Positions 6,602 through 14,333 of a stretch of DNA of 25,265 nt are shown piece after piece. The DNA comes from an uncultured Gemmatimonadota bacterium. GTDB taxonomy: Bacteria; Gemmatimonadota; Gemmatimonadetes; Gemmatimonadales; GWC2-71-9. The notes under the pieces are model-generated. The model saw nothing but the letters and a program-made list of their open reading frames with translations, searched no databases and was not told the origin of the DNA. The first letter of the stretch is position 1. Every line of letters begins with the position of its first letter. The position numbers were made by a program, and so were the translations under genes. Location: NCBI GenBank assembly GCA_946479805.1, contig CAMLHP010000017.1:1-25265 (forward strand), given 5' to 3'.

Positions 6602-7379
6602 GGTCGACAAAGCGCTCGACCGCCTGAGGGAAGCCCATCCGGGTCCGGAACTCGGAGGACGTGATTCCCAGCATGGTGCGCAGGTGGCGGCCGAAGCTCT
6701 GGGGCGAGGAATAGTCGAGCCGGTAGGCCACGTCCGCGATGGAGAGCCCCTGGCTCTCGAAGAGATGGGCAGCATGGAGCAGCCGCACCGACGCGAGGTA
6801 GTTCTTGGGACTGGGCAACTCGGCGCGGGCGAAGCGCGACATCAGCGTGCTGGGCGTTACGTCCAGCATCTCGGCGAAACGGCGCACCGTCGGTGTATCA
6901 GGCGCTACCCGGATGAGCGTCTCCAGAAAGAGCAGCGCGTCGGGCGGGATTTCCCCCAGGGCGCCGAAGGTGGCACCCTGGATCCGGGACACTGCCCGGC
7001 TGGCCGGCTGGGCCACCAATTGGCGAAGGTTGGCCCAGCCCACGGGCGAGGAAACATCGACAACCTGCCGAACTCCGGACGCGCCAAACGCAAGCAGCAT
7101 CTCGGAGGCGGCAGCATCATGCTGGGAGAGCAGCGCGAGAGTCGGTACGCCGGGGAAGTCTCGCACCAGGCTGCGCACCGCATCCACCTGCTCACGTCCG
7201 CAGCGGTGCACTGAGACCAGCACGGCGTCCACCGGTCGCTCGCGCACCACCGTGGCGGCATCGCGCACCGAGTCACGATGGACCAGCGAGAACACCCCGC
7301 CGGCCGCTGCCTCGATGCGCTGGCGCTCGGATGAGGTGAGCACAGCGGCCACGGTGATGGCACCATTGGTGTAATGCAT
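6534..7379 (-). CDS. AraC-family transcriptional regulator
   Basis: A 281-residue regulator. The C-terminal third is an AraC/XylS double helix-turn-helix: a first helix pair around VTPSTLMSRFARAE, then the diagnostic second motif LSIADVAYRLDYSSPQSFGRHLRTMLG followed by SEFR. The N-terminal half resembles a degenerate response-regulator receiver (VDAVLVSVHR, then FPGVPTLALLSQHD, then a Gly-Ala-Ser-Gly-Val stretch) but lacks an obvious phospho-acceptor aspartate in the right place. ATG 7379 gives this clean fold; upstream in-frame GTG starts add low-complexity residues. Its last 68 bases overlap the end of fahA on the other strand. It is divergent from the kinase gene across 188 nt and could regulate that gene, itself or the tyrosine genes; the sequence does not decide. 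Confidence 0.8.
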   Translation of the reverse strand: MHYTNGAITVAAVLTSSERQRIEAAAGGVFSLVHRDSVRDAATVVRERPVDAVLVSVHRCGREQVDAVRSLVRDFPGVPTLALLSQHDAAASEMLLAFGASGVRQVVDVSSPVGWANLRQLVAQPASRAVSRIQGATFGALGEIPPDALLFLETLIRVAPDTPTVRRFAEMLDVTPSTLMSRFARAELPSPKNYLASVRLLHAAHLFESQGLSIADVAYRLDYSSPQSFGRHLRTMLGITSSEFRTRMGFPQAVERFVDLMILPYVSTWRSFHPLAGDRHR

Positions 7380-7567
7380 TTGTCGGCCGCCTGCGGGAGT
7401 GACGCGGCCAACGTACGCCCGCACCTTCAACCGTGGCTCAACCGCCCGGCAGTACCGGTTGCATTGCGGCGGTACGGGAAGCAACGTTTCGCCGGCCAGC
7501 CGCATCCAACATGGGGCTCTGCGGAGTACCGTTCCACCTTCAGGCGGGCTGACCGTCAGGAATATCC

Positions 7568-10500
7568 GTGACCGACGAAGCCGACGACCTGCTCCAGCGC
7601 CTGACCCGGGCACTCGGCGTCCAGTACCGCGTTGAGCGGGAGCTGGGACGTGGCGGCATGGGCGTGGTGTTCCAGGGGACCGACGTGGCGCTGGATCGCC
7701 CCGTCGCCATCAAGGTCATCCATCCGGAACTGGCCGGCCACGAGACCCTCGCGCGCCGGTTCCTCTCCGAAGCCCGCACCATCGCCCGGCTGCGCCATCC
7801 CAACATCGTTACGGTGCACGCTGCCGGCACCGGCGAAGGGCTGCTGTACTACGTAATGGACCAGGTGCCAGGCGAAACTCTCCGCGCCCGCCTGATGCGC
7901 GAGCGCCAGCTGCCGGCCCCCGAAGCAGCTCGCATCGCCTCCGACATCGCGGCGGCGCTCGACGCCGCCAGCCACGCCGGGGTCGTCCATCGGGACGTGA
8001 AGCCCGAGAACGTGCTGCTCGACAGCGGCTCGGGCCGCGCCCTGCTGGCCGACTTCGGGATCGCCCGGGTGCTGCAGCAGGTGGATACCAGCGAGCGCAC
8101 TGCCAGTGGCGTGGCTGTCGGCACTCCTGCCTACATGAGCCCCGAGCAGGCGGCGGGCGAGGAAGTGGACTCCAGAAGCGACCTCTACTCGCTGGGCGTG
8201 GTGACTTTCGAGATGCTGGCGGGGGTCCCGCCATTCGAGGGACCCAACCGGGTGGTGGTGTCGCGTCACATCGCCGAACCGGCGCCGCCGGTGAAGAAGT
8301 TCCGCCCAGACACCCCGGAGCCGCTCGCGCGCGCCATCGCCCATGCGCTGGAGAAGAGCCCGTCGCAGCGGTGGCAGTCGGGCGAGGACTTCCGGCGCGC
8401 CGTTGCCGGCGAGATCGCGCCTCCACGCAAGCGCAAGGCGCGGACGCTGGCGATGGTGGGCGGACTGGGTGTTGTGCTGCTGGCGGCGCTTGGCGTGAGC
8501 CTGAGCGGGCGCTCCAATGGCCCACCCGACGGCGTCGATCCCCGGCATTCGCTGCTGGTGCTTCCATTCGACAACCTCCGCAATGATTCGTCGGTCGCAT
8601 GGCTCGGCACCGGCAGCGTCAGCATCCTGACGATGAGCCTGGCACAGTGGAACGACCTCCAGCTGGTGGACGCTGACCGGGTGCATGACCTGCTCGAGAA
8701 GCACGAAGTCGCTGAAGGCGAAACCATCGGCCGGGACGAGGCTCGCACCATCGCGCGCGACGCCGGGGTGTGGACCGTGGCGCTGGGGCGGTTCGAGCGG
8801 GTGGGCGATTCTCTCAGGGTGGTGGCGACTCTCTACGACGTGGCGTCGGGGGCCGCGCTGGAGACGGCAGAGGCTTCGGGAGAGGCGCTCTCGGATCCGC
8901 GGCCGCTCTATGATGAGCTCGCCTTCCAGCTGCTGGACCTGGCCGGCGCGCCGGCACAGGGTCGCACGGCCCTGACCCAGGCAACCACCGGATCGCTCGA
9001 GGCCTACCGCGCCTACCTGCAGGGAGTCGAGGCGCTCAACCATTGGGACCTGGTTGCGGCCGAGCGGGCGCTTCGCCAGGCAACCCGCACCGACAGTACC
9101 TTCGGGCTGGCATACTACAAGTTTGCGCTGACCCGCGGCTGGATGGTCGGAGCGATGGATTCGGTGAGCAGCAATGCGATGGCGCGGGCGGTGGCGTTCA
9201 GCACCAGGCTGCCGCTGCATGAGCGCAAGATCATTGCGGCATATCGCGCATTCCTGGAGGGAGACTTCACCACCGCGCGCAATCTTTACCTCGAGTTGCT
9301 GGCACGGGACTCGAGCGACAGCGAGGCCTGGTACGGCCTGGGCGAAGCGTGGTTCCATGACGATGCGGGGCTCGACTCGATGCCCGGAAACATGACCCAG
9401 GCGCTGCGCGCCTTCCGCCGGACCCTGGCCCTGGAGCCCGACTACGTGCTGGCGTACGAGCACATCGAGCAGATGCTCAACAACGCCGCGCGGGAAGGCG
9501 CGTCGATAGCGCTGCTGGCCAACGACTCGTTTGCGCTGGCGCGCACTGCCACTCGTGCGAACGATTCGACGGGGCGCGCGCGCAACGCCGAGCGGGCGCG
9601 CACGACCGCGGTCAACCTGGCCCAGTCCTGGGTGGCGACCCAGCCGACCGCGCCACGGGCACATGGTGCGCTGGTTGATGCGCTGGTCGGGTCGCAGCAG
9701 TTCGACGGCGCCATCTCGGAGATCGAGCGCTACCGCGCCGTAACGACGACGCATCCCGAGGCGCCGTTCATAGAGGCCCAGGTGCATTTCGCCGCTGGAC
9801 GGGTGGAAGAGGCGGCGGAACTGCTCCGCGCGGCGCTCGATTCCACGGGGCCCGAGGACTTCCGTCCGCTGGCCAGCACCCCGGCGGTGTTCGGGGATGT
9901 CGCGTCGGCCGCGAACGTCTTTGCCTACCAAGGAGACCTTGCCTCCGCGGCGCGTTCCATCGAATTGGCCGAGCGGGTGCGCGCGGAGGTCTATCCCTAC
10001 ATCGGGGAGATGACTGGCGGCGGCCCCAACTGGAGCCGGACCGCGCTGGGTGAGCTGTACGCCGCATCGGGAGCTCCCGGATCGGCCATGCGACGGGTGT
10101 GGCAGAGCGCAGCAGAGGCCGCACGCGAAGCTCCCGAGGAGCGCCGTGAACCGCTGCTCAACAGCGGCGCCGCCGCGGCGATCGGGCTCTTCACCGGCCT
10201 CAACATGGATACGTCCGCCATCGTGGAGTTCGCGGCACTCGGCAAGCAGAAGCTCCCCTCGGAAGTCCGGGCGCTGCTGGCCCTGTCCGGGCCCGAGATC
10301 ACGCGGGCCGATTCAGCCGCAGCACGGGCAGCCCTTTCCGAGGCGGATTCAGGGCAGGGCATGATGCAGAAGTACGTGGTTTACCGCCGGCCGCTCGCGG
10401 CCCAGGCCTGGGCCGCGCTGGGAGAGTACGATACGGCGCTTGCGCTGCTGGACGGCTACGAGCCGGGAATGCTGCGCACCAACAGCTTCGATCCTCGCTG

Positions 10501-10684
10501 GGCGATGCTGGGGCGGGTGCGGCTGCTCCGAGCGGCGCTGCTTCATCGGGTGGGGCGAACCACTGAGGCCCGCACCGAGTACGAGCGGGTGCTGGAGCAG
10601 TGGAAGAACGCGGACGAGTCGCTGCAGGGATACGTGAGATACGCGCGAGAGGGGCTCGCGGGATTATCAGGGGTCAGGGGTTGA
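7568..10684 (+). CDS. Ser/Thr protein kinase with TolB-like domain and TPR repeats
   Basis: A 1038-residue membrane protein. Residues 20-280 form a Hanks-type kinase with the glycine loop GRGGMG (27-32), Lys49 in VAIK, the catalytic loop HRDVKPEN (141-148), DFG (162-164) and SPE (191-193), so it should be active. A basic stretch leads to one transmembrane helix (about 293-312). The extracytoplasmic part begins with a TolB-N/FlgO-like segment (LLVLPFDNLRNDSSVAWLGTG) and continues as about 600 residues of alpha-helical tetratricopeptide-type repeats. Kinases of this plan are abundant in Gemmatimonadota and Acidobacteria and are thought to link an external or periplasmic cue to phosphorylation. 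GTG 7568 is supported by CAGGA about 7 nt upstream. The stop codon follows directly on two TCAGGGG words. Confidence 0.92.
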   Translation: MTDEADDLLQRLTRALGVQYRVERELGRGGMGVVFQGTDVALDRPVAIKVIHPELAGHETLARRFLSEARTIARLRHPNIVTVHAAGTGEGLLYYVMDQVPGETLRARLMRERQLPAPEAARIASDIAAALDAASHAGVVHRDVKPENVLLDSGSGRALLADFGIARVLQQVDTSERTASGVAVGTPAYMSPEQAAGEEVDSRSDLYSLGVVTFEMLAGVPPFEGPNRVVVSRHIAEPAPPVKKFRPDTPEPLARAIAHALEKSPSQRWQSGEDFRRAVAGEIAPPRKRKARTLAMVGGLGVVLLAALGVSLSGRSNGPPDGVDPRHSLLVLPFDNLRNDSSVAWLGTGSVSILTMSLAQWNDLQLVDADRVHDLLEKHEVAEGETIGRDEARTIARDAGVWTVALGRFERVGDSLRVVATLYDVASGAALETAEASGEALSDPRPLYDELAFQLLDLAGAPAQGRTALTQATTGSLEAYRAYLQGVEALNHWDLVAAERALRQATRTDSTFGLAYYKFALTRGWMVGAMDSVSSNAMARAVAFSTRLPLHERKIIAAYRAFLEGDFTTARNLYLELLARDSSDSEAWYGLGEAWFHDDAGLDSMPGNMTQALRAFRRTLALEPDYVLAYEHIEQMLNNAAREGASIALLANDSFALARTATRANDSTGRARNAERARTTAVNLAQSWVATQPTAPRAHGALVDALVGSQQFDGAISEIERYRAVTTTHPEAPFIEAQVHFAAGRVEEAAELLRAALDSTGPEDFRPLASTPAVFGDVASAANVFAYQGDLASAARSIELAERVRAEVYPYIGEMTGGGPNWSRTALGELYAASGAPGSAMRRVWQSAAEAAREAPEERREPLLNSGAAAAIGLFTGLNMDTSAIVEFAALGKQKLPSEVRALLALSGPEITRADSAAARAALSEADSGQGMMQKYVVYRRPLAAQAWAALGEYDTALALLDGYEPGMLRTNSFDPRWAMLGRVRLLRAALLHRVGRTTEARTEYERVLEQWKNADESLQGYVRYAREGLAGLSGVRG

Positions 10685-10715
10685 GCTGCGGCAGACGAGG
10701 TAGAAGAGGTAGAAG
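10667..10715. repeat. short word repeats after the kinase gene
   Basis: Two tandem TCAGGGG heptamers (10667-10680) touch the kinase stop codon. About 16 nt further on come two copies of the nonamer GAGGTAGAA plus a partial third (10697-10719 region). No inverted partner is visible. The stretch ends just before the rnpB promoter. Confidence 0.6.
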
Positions 10716-10739
10716 AGGGTGGGGGCTGGCTGCAGTGGT

Positions 10740-10745
10740 TATATT
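10740..10745 (+). promoter_or_regulatory. -10 element of rnpB
   Basis: TATATT lies 6 nt before the first base of the P1 helix of RNase P RNA, the position expected for a -10 box setting the mature or near-mature 5' end. No convincing -35 hexamer is seen 16-18 nt upstream, where the DNA is G-rich. Confidence 0.6.
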
Positions 10746-10751
10746 TATGGC

Positions 10752-11113
10752 GGGTTGGGCGTGATGATCGCCGGGTGCGAAAGCGCCTGGAGGAAAGTCC
10801 GAGCTCCCAAGGGCAGGCTGCCAGGTAACGCCTGGGCGCCGAAAGGCGACGGACAGGGCCACAGAAAACAGACCGCCCGGCGGGCAACCGCCGGGCAAGG
10901 GTGAAAAGGTGGGGTAAGAGCCCACCGCACTACCGGTAACGGTAGTGGCACGGTAACCCCCAGCTGGAGCAAGGCCAAATAAGCGGCGAGGTGCGGCCCG
11001 CACCGCAGAGCCGCGGGTAGGCTGCAAGAGACGGCCGGCAACGGCCGTCCCAGACAGATGATCATCCCTCCGCTTCGGCGGGCGGAACAGAACTCGGCTT
11101 ATGGCCTGACCCA
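10752..11113 (+). ncRNA. rnpB: RNase P RNA, bacterial class A
   Basis: The catalytic RNA of RNase P, which removes 5' leaders from tRNA precursors. The conserved landmarks appear in order. The 5' core GGAGGAAAGTCC lies at 10789-10800. GGCAGG, then GCCAGGTAACGCCTGGG, follows at about 10812-10835. AAGGGTGAAA and GGTAAGAGCCCACCGC come next, then GTGGCACGGTAA. GAGCAAGGCCAAATA, GGGTAGGCTGC and the 3' core CAGAACTCGGCTTAT complete the set. The ends are set by helix P1: GGGTTGGGC (10752-10760) pairs with GCCTGACCC (11104-11112), nine pairs with two G-U. The length of about 360 nt is normal for type A. It has its own -10 box and terminator and so is monocistronic. Its protein partner gene rnpA is at 17.5 kb. 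Confidence 0.97.
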
Positions 11114-11138
11114 ATGGGCCCCCGAATCGGGGGCCCAT
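11114..11138 (+). terminator. rnpB intrinsic terminator
   Basis: A perfect 10-bp GC-rich stem (ATGGGCCCCC with its complement, 11114-11123 and 11129-11138) closes loop GAATC directly after the P1 helix. A moderately T-rich GTTCGTTCC follows. Confidence 0.85.
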
Positions 11139-11214
11139 GTTCGTTCCAGAATTGGACCCTATACGTTCCAGCGTCATATTTCGTACTTTTCCAGACCCTT
11201 TTCCCGAGTTGCGC

Positions 11215-11973
11215 ATGTTGCCGAGTCCCGTAATCGCCGCCGTTACCGCCGCCGCCCTCGTGGCTTCGCCAACGAGCGCCGTGGAGACCCTGCGCTACCA
11301 GATCCACCAGCAGATGGACCAGGTGGTCGATCTGTCCGCCATGGGCCAGTCCGAGCAGGTCTTGTCTGCGGGCTACGATGTGTTCGTCACGCTCAACGTG
11401 ACGGACAGCGCGGGCGGCCGAGCTGTCAGTGCAGCAGTGGATTCCGTCGTGCCCGGCGCCGGTGCCGACAACCCGGCGATGGCCGGCCTGCTCAATGCCT
11501 TCAAGGGCCTCAGTGGCAGCGGTTTCGTGAACGCAGATGGCAAAGCCGAGGGCTTTGTAGACGTGGACTCGGCCAGGGGATCGCAGCTGCGCGCCCTGGT
11601 GGATGGGCTTTTTCCCAAGCTGAAGGCGGGCGCCAAGCCGGGTGACAGCTGGGCTGACACCGTCAACACGACAGACACCTCCTCGACCGGCATCACCACC
11701 CGAAACTCGGTGACCAACCACGTCGCCGCGGAGGGAGAGGGCGGTACGCTCAAGGTATCGTCGAAGTCCGCTTATTCCGTGTCGGGTGTGGTTCAGGGCG
11801 GGTTGCCGCTCGAGGGCCGCGGCAATACCACGAGCGAGATGCATGTGGCATCGAGCGGCTGGGTGGTGAGCGCAAAGTCGGATGATCAGTCCGACCTGCT
11901 GGTTGCCCCTCCCGGAGCAGGCCCGATTCCGATCTCCAACCAGATGGCCAGCACAATCACGATGCTGCGATGA
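11215..11973 (+). CDS. exported protein of unknown function
   Basis: A 252-residue protein with a signal peptide (MLPSPVIAAVTAAALVA, cleavage after SPTSA) and no further membrane segment. The mature part is rich in Ser, Thr, Gly, Asp and Val, consistent with a beta-rich periplasmic protein. I do not recognise the family. It contains PGDSWADTVNTTDT and a late strand region SSGWVVSAKSDDQSD. The following gene product has a comparable segment (AVWTDTTMAG), so the two may be distant paralogs. ATG 11215 starts the signal peptide; an upstream ATG/GTG in frame (11137) would begin inside the rnpB terminator and is unlikely. Its stop overlaps the next start as ATGA (11970-11973), so the two proteins are translationally coupled and probably act together. 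Confidence 0.75.
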   Translation: MLPSPVIAAVTAAALVASPTSAVETLRYQIHQQMDQVVDLSAMGQSEQVLSAGYDVFVTLNVTDSAGGRAVSAAVDSVVPGAGADNPAMAGLLNAFKGLSGSGFVNADGKAEGFVDVDSARGSQLRALVDGLFPKLKAGAKPGDSWADTVNTTDTSSTGITTRNSVTNHVAAEGEGGTLKVSSKSAYSVSGVVQGGLPLEGRGNTTSEMHVASSGWVVSAKSDDQSDLLVAPPGAGPIPISNQMASTITMLR

Positions 11974-12848
11974 CGGCAGTTCGGTCCCTCGCACTGACGC
12001 TGGGTCTCGCGGGCTGTGCCAGCTCGGCACCGCCTGTGAGGCCCCTGCCGCCTCCCACGGGCGCGGTGACCCCGGCGCCCGACACGGCAGCGCCTGCCAG
12101 CCGCCCGGGCACCGGCAATGTGGTGCAGCTCAGCCCCAGCCGCACCGCGCGGTACCAGGTGCTGATGAACGACACCATGGCGTTCGCGATGCCGAGCGGG
12201 GATTCGGTAATCCAGTACACGGCCATCACGGCGTGGCTGGGACAGGCATCGGAGCCGGCCGACAGCGGCTTCCGGCTGACCTTCGTCCTGGATTCGATCC
12301 TGGCGTCGGCCCAGCTGCCGGTGCCACCTCCCCTGCTGGACAGCGCCCGGGGGACGATGTGGTCGATCCGTGTGACCTCCAACGGGCATGTGGATTCCCT
12401 GAGCGTGGATCGTACCAACCTGCTGGCGGGCAGGGTGGAAACCCTGATCCGGTTCCTGGTGCCGTCGCTTCCCATGGGCGGCGTGGCAACTGGAGCGGTG
12501 TGGACCGACACGACGATGGCCGGGCTCGGGGGACCGAACTCGACGGTCGAGGAAGTGTCCCGGATGAGCTGGATCGCAACCGGGCCGCAGGTGCGCGGCG
12601 CCCGCACCGCGCTGGTGCTGTCGGGCCGGGGAACCTTCACCCAGCAGGGCTCGGTAACCGAGTTCGGCCAGCAGCGCGACATCAACACCCAGGGTGAACG
12701 GGTCACGACCGTGTACCTGGGCACCGATGGAGTGCCGGCAGGTTTCGAGTCCTCGGAAGCGTCACTGGTCCGGGTCACGGTGCCATCGGTGGGGCAGACG
12801 GTAGAAGGACGTCAGCGGGGCACCGCGCGCGCAATCCTGCTTCACTGA
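11970..12848 (+). CDS. lipoprotein of unknown function
   Basis: A 292-residue lipoprotein. The signal peptide ends in a textbook lipobox L-A-G-C with Cys16, followed by a Pro/Ala-rich linker (about residues 18-48) that would hold the domain away from the membrane. The rest is predicted beta-rich, with FRLTFVLDSIL, IRVTSNGHVDSLS, a WTDTT segment and TALVLSGRGTF. The alternation of strands and the W-x-D-T element resemble the preceding exported protein, to which it is coupled by an ATGA overlap. No enzyme motif is visible. The gene for transglycosylase mtgA begins 12 nt after its stop, so an envelope role is suggested by context only. Confidence 0.75.
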   Translation: MTAVRSLALTLGLAGCASSAPPVRPLPPPTGAVTPAPDTAAPASRPGTGNVVQLSPSRTARYQVLMNDTMAFAMPSGDSVIQYTAITAWLGQASEPADSGFRLTFVLDSILASAQLPVPPPLLDSARGTMWSIRVTSNGHVDSLSVDRTNLLAGRVETLIRFLVPSLPMGGVATGAVWTDTTMAGLGGPNSTVEEVSRMSWIATGPQVRGARTALVLSGRGTFTQQGSVTEFGQQRDINTQGERVTTVYLGTDGVPAGFESSEASLVRVTVPSVGQTVEGRQRGTARAILLH

Positions 12849-12860
12849 CCCGCGGGACCG

Positions 12861-13721
12861 GTGCGGATTGTCCGGCGGATACTGCTCGGCCTGTCAGCCG
12901 CCTCACTGATCTTTGTGGGGTGGCTGTTTGCTGTCTGGCCCCCGCCTGTCTGGTACGCAACCCACTTCCCGTCCGAAACCTCCTTCATGCGGATGCGGGA
13001 ACGGCTGCCGATTGCGTCGCTTGACCATCCGTATCGGCCGGTGCCCCTCGACAGCGTTTCGCCCCAGTTCATCACCGCGGTCATCCGGGCTGAGGACAAC
13101 CGGTTCCGGAGTCACGGCGGCCTGGATTTCGTGGAGATCCGGAGGGCATTGGGCTACCCGAGGGACGAGTTCAGCTGGACCAGCGGCCGTGACTGGAGAT
13201 CATTGTTCGAGGCGCTGCCGGGAGCGTGGAAGCGGCGGGACCGGCTGCGCGGTGCAAGCACCATCTCGCAGCAGCTGGCCAAGAACCTGTACCTGTCACC
13301 GTCCCGGAACCCGCTTCGCAAGGTGAAGGAAGCGGTCACCGCCTACCGGCTGGAGTGGGCGCTGGGAAAGGACAGGTTGCTGGAGCTCTATGTGAACGTG
13401 GTGGAGCTGGGCCCCGGCATCTGGGGGGTTCGCGACGCCAGCCAGGAGTACTTCGGCCGGCCGCCCTCACAGCTCACACGGAACCAGGCGGCGGCGCTGG
13501 CAGCGACCCTGCCATTTCCGCTGTCATCCAATCCGGCCCACCGGCCCGGCCGCATGCGAGCTCGCCAGGCTCTCATTCTGCGACGAATGCGAGGCGAGTG
13601 GGTCGAGGTACCGCGCGAGACCGAGGAATTGCCGAAGGCCCCCGAAGTGATCGAGCCGGCCCCGGGTCATCTGTCACTGCCGCCCGGGCTGGAACAGCCA
13701 ATTCTTGAAGACAGGGAATAG
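12861..13721 (+). CDS. mtgA: monofunctional biosynthetic peptidoglycan transglycosylase
   Basis: A 286-residue inner-membrane GT51 glycosyltransferase that polymerises lipid II into glycan strands. An N-terminal anchor (about residues 7-26) is followed by the GT51 motifs: IRAEDNRFRSHGG (catalytic Glu78 in AEDNRF), RGASTISQQLAKNLYL (about 130-145), a third around RLEWALGKDRLLELYVNVVE, and GIWGVRDASQEYFG. No transpeptidase domain follows, so it is the monofunctional form. It starts at GTG 12861, 12 nt after the lipoprotein gene, with GGGACC as a weak ribosome site. A roughly 30-residue insertion between the first two motifs (RRALGYP to RRDRLR) is a little long for the family. D-Ala-D-Ala ligase, another wall enzyme, is 10 kb away. 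Confidence 0.92.
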   Translation: MRIVRRILLGLSAASLIFVGWLFAVWPPPVWYATHFPSETSFMRMRERLPIASLDHPYRPVPLDSVSPQFITAVIRAEDNRFRSHGGLDFVEIRRALGYPRDEFSWTSGRDWRSLFEALPGAWKRRDRLRGASTISQQLAKNLYLSPSRNPLRKVKEAVTAYRLEWALGKDRLLELYVNVVELGPGIWGVRDASQEYFGRPPSQLTRNQAAALAATLPFPLSSNPAHRPGRMRARQALILRRMRGEWVEVPRETEELPKAPEVIEPAPGHLSLPPGLEQPILEDRE

Positions 13722-13743
13722 CTGCCACTTCTGGAGGTGCTTC

Positions 13744-14283
13744 ATGTCCGGACAGAAACAGGATGTCTTGACCGATATTGACTCAGAGCGGCGGTCCGGC
13801 TCGTCGTGGTGGAACCACGTTCCTGCCATGACCGTGGCCGCGGCGGTTGGAGCTGGCGTGGCGTTGCTGGTGGCTACCGAGCGCGGTCGCCAGGCGACGC
13901 GAGATGTGTCCCGCAAGGTGCGGGATCTCGACCTGCCCAACCGGGCCAGTTCGCTGGGGTCAGCCGCCGTGGAGGGTTACGAGATGGTCCGCCACGGGCG
14001 GCGGCGCAAGTCGAACGGCGCGCTCTACGCCACGCTGGGTACCGTGGCAGGGGCAGTGTTCGCGGCGGCAATGGCGCCGGAGAGCACCCGCAAGGCCCGC
14101 AACTGGGCCAGCAACACCATCGACGACTTCCGGCACAACGCGTCGGCCAGGTGGAGCGAGCATCGCGCCGCCAGGCGCAACCGGGTCACCCCCAGCACGG
14201 CCGACGCGCTGAGGAGACTGGAGGATGTATCGATGGAGAACGGGTACCCGGAAGAAGCCGGGAAGGGGCAGGAAGGGCGGTAG
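13744..14283 (+). CDS. YtxH-like membrane protein
   Basis: A 179-residue protein with two short hydrophobic stretches (around VPAMTVAAAVGAGVALLVA and LYATLGTVAGAVFAAAMAP). The second is followed by ESTRKARNWASNTIDDF, the G-x-(4)-P-x-S-x-x-T-R pattern of YtxH-type proteins of unknown, often stress-related, function. The rest is basic and helical. ATG 13744 has a strong GGAGG 6 nt upstream. The longer in-frame start at 13705 overlaps the end of mtgA and lacks a site. The stop codon TAG lies inside a GGGCGGTA word array, so the last residues (GQEGR) are encoded by it. The gene is convergent with dnaN. Confidence 0.7.
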   Translation: MSGQKQDVLTDIDSERRSGSSWWNHVPAMTVAAAVGAGVALLVATERGRQATRDVSRKVRDLDLPNRASSLGSAAVEGYEMVRHGRRRKSNGALYATLGTVAGAVFAAAMAPESTRKARNWASNTIDDFRHNASARWSEHRAARRNRVTPSTADALRRLEDVSMENGYPEEAGKGQEGR

Positions 14284-14327
14284 GGCGGTAGGGCGGTAGG
14301 GCGGCACGAACTTGCCGCCCTACCGCC
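14275..14327. repeat. octamer word array with inverted partner (terminator-like)
   Basis: Four tandem octamers (GGGCGGTA three times, then GGGCGGCA, 14275-14306) are followed after a 6-nt loop by inverted copies (14313-14327). This gives a perfect stem of at least 14 bp (14293-14306 with 14313-14326). It lies between the convergent ends of the YtxH-like gene and dnaN and could end transcription from both sides, although no T-run is present on either strand. The first unit contains the ytxH stop codon. Confidence 0.85.
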
Positions 14328-14333
14328 TTATGG

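Noticed and set aside
7556..9931. Long minus-strand ORF opposite the kinase gene
   Set aside because: It is the antisense of a GC-rich coding region; its translation has no recognisable domain, while the plus strand encodes an intact kinase.
11152..11181. Promoter TTGGAC / TATTTC for the exported-protein pair
   Set aside because: Only about half of each hexamer matches and the spacing is 18; a promoter must exist after the rnpB terminator, but this one is not convincing.
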